DNA of 6,812 bases. It comes from CAZPWQ01 sp964590495. Its GTDB lineage: Bacteria; Bacteroidota; Rhodothermia; Balneolales; Balneolaceae. Shown one piece after another: positions 5,851 to 6,812 of this stretch. The notes below the pieces were generated by a model, which saw only the letters and a list, made by a program, of their open reading frames with translations, searched no databases and was not told where the DNA came from. The stretch lies in the NCBI GenBank assembly GCA_964590495.1, contig CAZPWQ010000155.1, positions 1-6,812 on the forward strand, in the 5' to 3' direction. Positions within the stretch are counted from its first letter, which is position 1; every line of letters begins with the position of its first letter. A program made the translations under genes and the position numbers.

Positions 5851-6461
5851 CAATTTTCCTGTAAAGCTGTCCGGAGTTGATATCCGTGAATAATATGTGC
5901 GATAGCCTGTTCAATAAACTCCTTTTGATCGATCCGCGAATCCAGCCGTTTTGAGAGTACAACAGACATAACACCATGCAGCTGTGCCCAAAATGTGTAG
6001 GCGGCAAGTCTTGGCTGTTCTTCATCTATGAGCTCCTGACTCGCCCCTTCCTCGAGAACCAAATGAACCAGTTCGTACCCCCGCCGCGCTTTTCTGAATT
6101 TTTCAACGGGGTAGCGTGTCATTTCATCTGAACTGAACAAAAAGATAACCTGATATTCTCTTGGATTATCCAAAGCGAAGCGTACATACGCCCGAGCAAG
6201 GTCTTCCAACTTTTGTATCGGATCCTTTTTCGTGTTCACTTTTTCCTCAAGCTGATCGTTCAGCCGGTCAATCGCCTGTTCCATCAATGTGTGAATCAAA
6301 TCATCCTTACTCTCAAAATGCAGGTAAATGCTGGTTGCACTGACTCCTATTTTGCCTGCGATTTTACGCAGTGAAATACTTCGATAACCGTCCCTGAGGA
6401 GTAATTCCCGGGTGGTTTCAAGGATTCTGTCTTTAAGAGTTATATCTTTTATTTTGCTCAT
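5847..6461 (-). CDS. TetR-family regulator, probable controller of fadE
   Basis: A 204-residue TetR/AcrR-family transcription factor, typical length. The N-terminal DNA-binding domain spans about 9-55, with the helix-turn-helix LRKIAGKIGVSATSIYLHFE (31-50) followed by SKDDLI. The C-terminal ligand domain (about 80-200) has the pattern RAYVRFALDNPREYQVIF (90-107) and W158 with HG at 162-163, which resembles the WHG-type TetR C-terminal domain. It lies 36 nt upstream of fadE in the same orientation, so an acyl-CoA or fatty-acid-responsive repressor of beta-oxidation is the natural inference. The ligand cannot be read from sequence. An inverted repeat at 6472-6486, just upstream of the start, suggests autoregulation. 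The ATG at 6461 gives a standard TetR N-terminus, and the other nearby ATG (6469) is out of frame. Confidence 0.92.
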   Translation of the reverse strand: MSKIKDITLKDRILETTRELLLRDGYRSISLRKIAGKIGVSATSIYLHFESKDDLIHTLMEQAIDRLNDQLEEKVNTKKDPIQKLEDLARAYVRFALDNPREYQVIFLFSSDEMTRYPVEKFRKARRGYELVHLVLEEGASQELIDEEQPRLAAYTFWAQLHGVMSVVLSKRLDSRIDQKEFIEQAIAHIIHGYQLRTALQENC

Positions 6462-6471
6462 AGCACCATTG

Positions 6472-6486
6472 GTTAACAGCGTTAAC
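6472..6486 (-). promoter_or_regulatory. Candidate TetR operator
   Basis: GTTAAC-AGC-GTTAAC lies 11-25 nt upstream of the tetR start codon. Two copies of a 6-bp palindrome spaced by 3 nt form an approximately 15-bp dyad, the size TetR proteins usually bind. Just upstream on the minus strand is a weak promoter-like pair, TTG and TAGATTAA, 19 nt apart, which would place the dyad at the transcript start. This is an inference from position and symmetry. Confidence 0.5.
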
Positions 6487-6812
6487 TTAATCTAACAATT
6501 CCTGCTTTAAAAGCAATCCACTCGAGTAACAGCTTTTGACCGGGTTGATATAAGGGTATCTGAATTTCGCATTCCCAGCAGCCGATCCACCCTCTACTAC
6601 ACCAAGATTTCGTAGAGCGGGCCAACCCCTCCCTATTCCACTGAAACCCACAGTGAAACAAGGAATGCTTTGAAATTCAAAGTTGGCTGGTTGCCGGAAA
6701 AAGGTTCAAGCGTGGACGCTTGAACCAGCCGTTAATCACTTCTTCCTTGTCCCGCGGGTTTACGGGATAGGGCGCCGGAGGATGGGTCTTGGATAAGGCA
6801 CCTCTTGAACTT
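6487..6812. other. Intergenic region with a cluster of hairpins, no confident gene
   Basis: No convincing gene is present in this stretch at the window edge. Several inverted repeats follow one another: 6590-6597 with 6612-6621 (one bulged C), 6635-6643 with 6650-6666 (nested ATTCC/GGAAT and CACTG/CAGTG), 6703-6713 with 6716-6726 (perfect 11-bp arms around GG), and TCCCG/CGGGA near 6749-6765. Minus-strand frames are open over 6487-6705 (72 codons, no ATG) and 6677-6811 (running off the edge), but neither gives a recognisable domain. The clustering suggests a structured RNA, a REP-like element or the end of a mobile element whose remainder lies outside the window. Confidence 0.4.
6685..6730. 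repeat. Strong hairpin with flanking complementary ends
   Basis: GGTTCAAGCGT (6703-6713) and its exact complement (6716-6726) form an 11-bp arm pair around two bases. GGCT (6685-6688) and AGCC (6727-6730) can close an outer stem, and GGCTGGTT (6685-6692) is also fully complementary to 6723-6730. The left border GGCTGGTTGCC is identical to 3246-3256, the left border of repeat copy 2. An 11-base match alone could be chance. Confidence 0.6.

Noticed and set aside
6487..6705. A minus-strand frame of 72 codons upstream of tetR
   Set aside because: It has no ATG, starts directly after a stop, overlaps the tetR promoter region and runs through hairpins. No known domain is visible.
6703..6726. tRNA T-arm suggested by GGTTCAAG
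   Set aside because: No acceptor stem, anticodon arm or D-arm can be placed around it. The motif is part of a perfect inverted repeat.
6677..6811. A minus-strand frame running in from the right edge and ending at 6677
   Set aside because: About 45 codons with no recognised motif, and it passes through a perfect 11-bp palindrome. It could be the C-terminus of a gene outside the window, but I cannot support that.

Overview
The window looks like a chromosomal segment of a moderate-GC Bacteroidota-like bacterium, possibly of the Balneolota/Rhodothermota group. Three things point there. ProC carries the TTPRGCTIAGLNQMEH-type active-site segment that I associate with that supergroup. Most genes have weak or no Shine-Dalgarno sequence. 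One promoter-like site fits the Bacteroidota TTTG / TAnnTTTG pattern. This placement is inference at moderate to low confidence.

Layout, left to right. Positions 1-238 are a structured leader ahead of proC: a 27-codon proline-rich reading frame (five CCG codons), then mutually exclusive stems, then a strong intrinsic terminator. proC (pyrroline-5-carboxylate reductase, last step of proline synthesis) follows at 239-1060. Behind proC lies the first copy of a 51-bp palindromic repeat. A small AT-rich toxin-antitoxin pair comes next (Phd/YefM-like antitoxin and ParE/RelE-like toxin, 1211-1776). A secreted lipoprotein follows (1850-3106) with two apparent BsuPI-like beta domains. A short convergent intergenic region (3107-3326) holds a perfect 16-bp palindrome and the second copy of the 51-bp repeat. 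The minus strand then encodes a two-gene unit: a TetR-family regulator (6461 to 5847) followed 36 nt later by a FadE-type acyl-CoA dehydrogenase (5810 to 3327). Positions 6462-6812 hold the tetR promoter/operator and a cluster of hairpins with no convincing gene.

The most interesting signal is the proC leader. The strand at 116-131 can pair either with 70-81, leaving the terminator free to form, or with 161-176, which destroys the terminator. The first partner lies in the stretch of the small ORF that carries its proline codons, and the ORF's stop codon lies directly after the switching strand. This is the geometry expected of ribosome-mediated attenuation sensing prolyl-tRNA upstream of a proline biosynthesis gene. 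It is a sequence-based prediction and has not been tested.

The tetR-fadE unit reads as a self-regulated beta-oxidation operon, with a GTTAAC-AGC-GTTAAC palindrome just upstream of tetR and a second palindrome in the tetR-fadE junction. The toxin-antitoxin pair and the lipoprotein have no evident functional link to either pathway.
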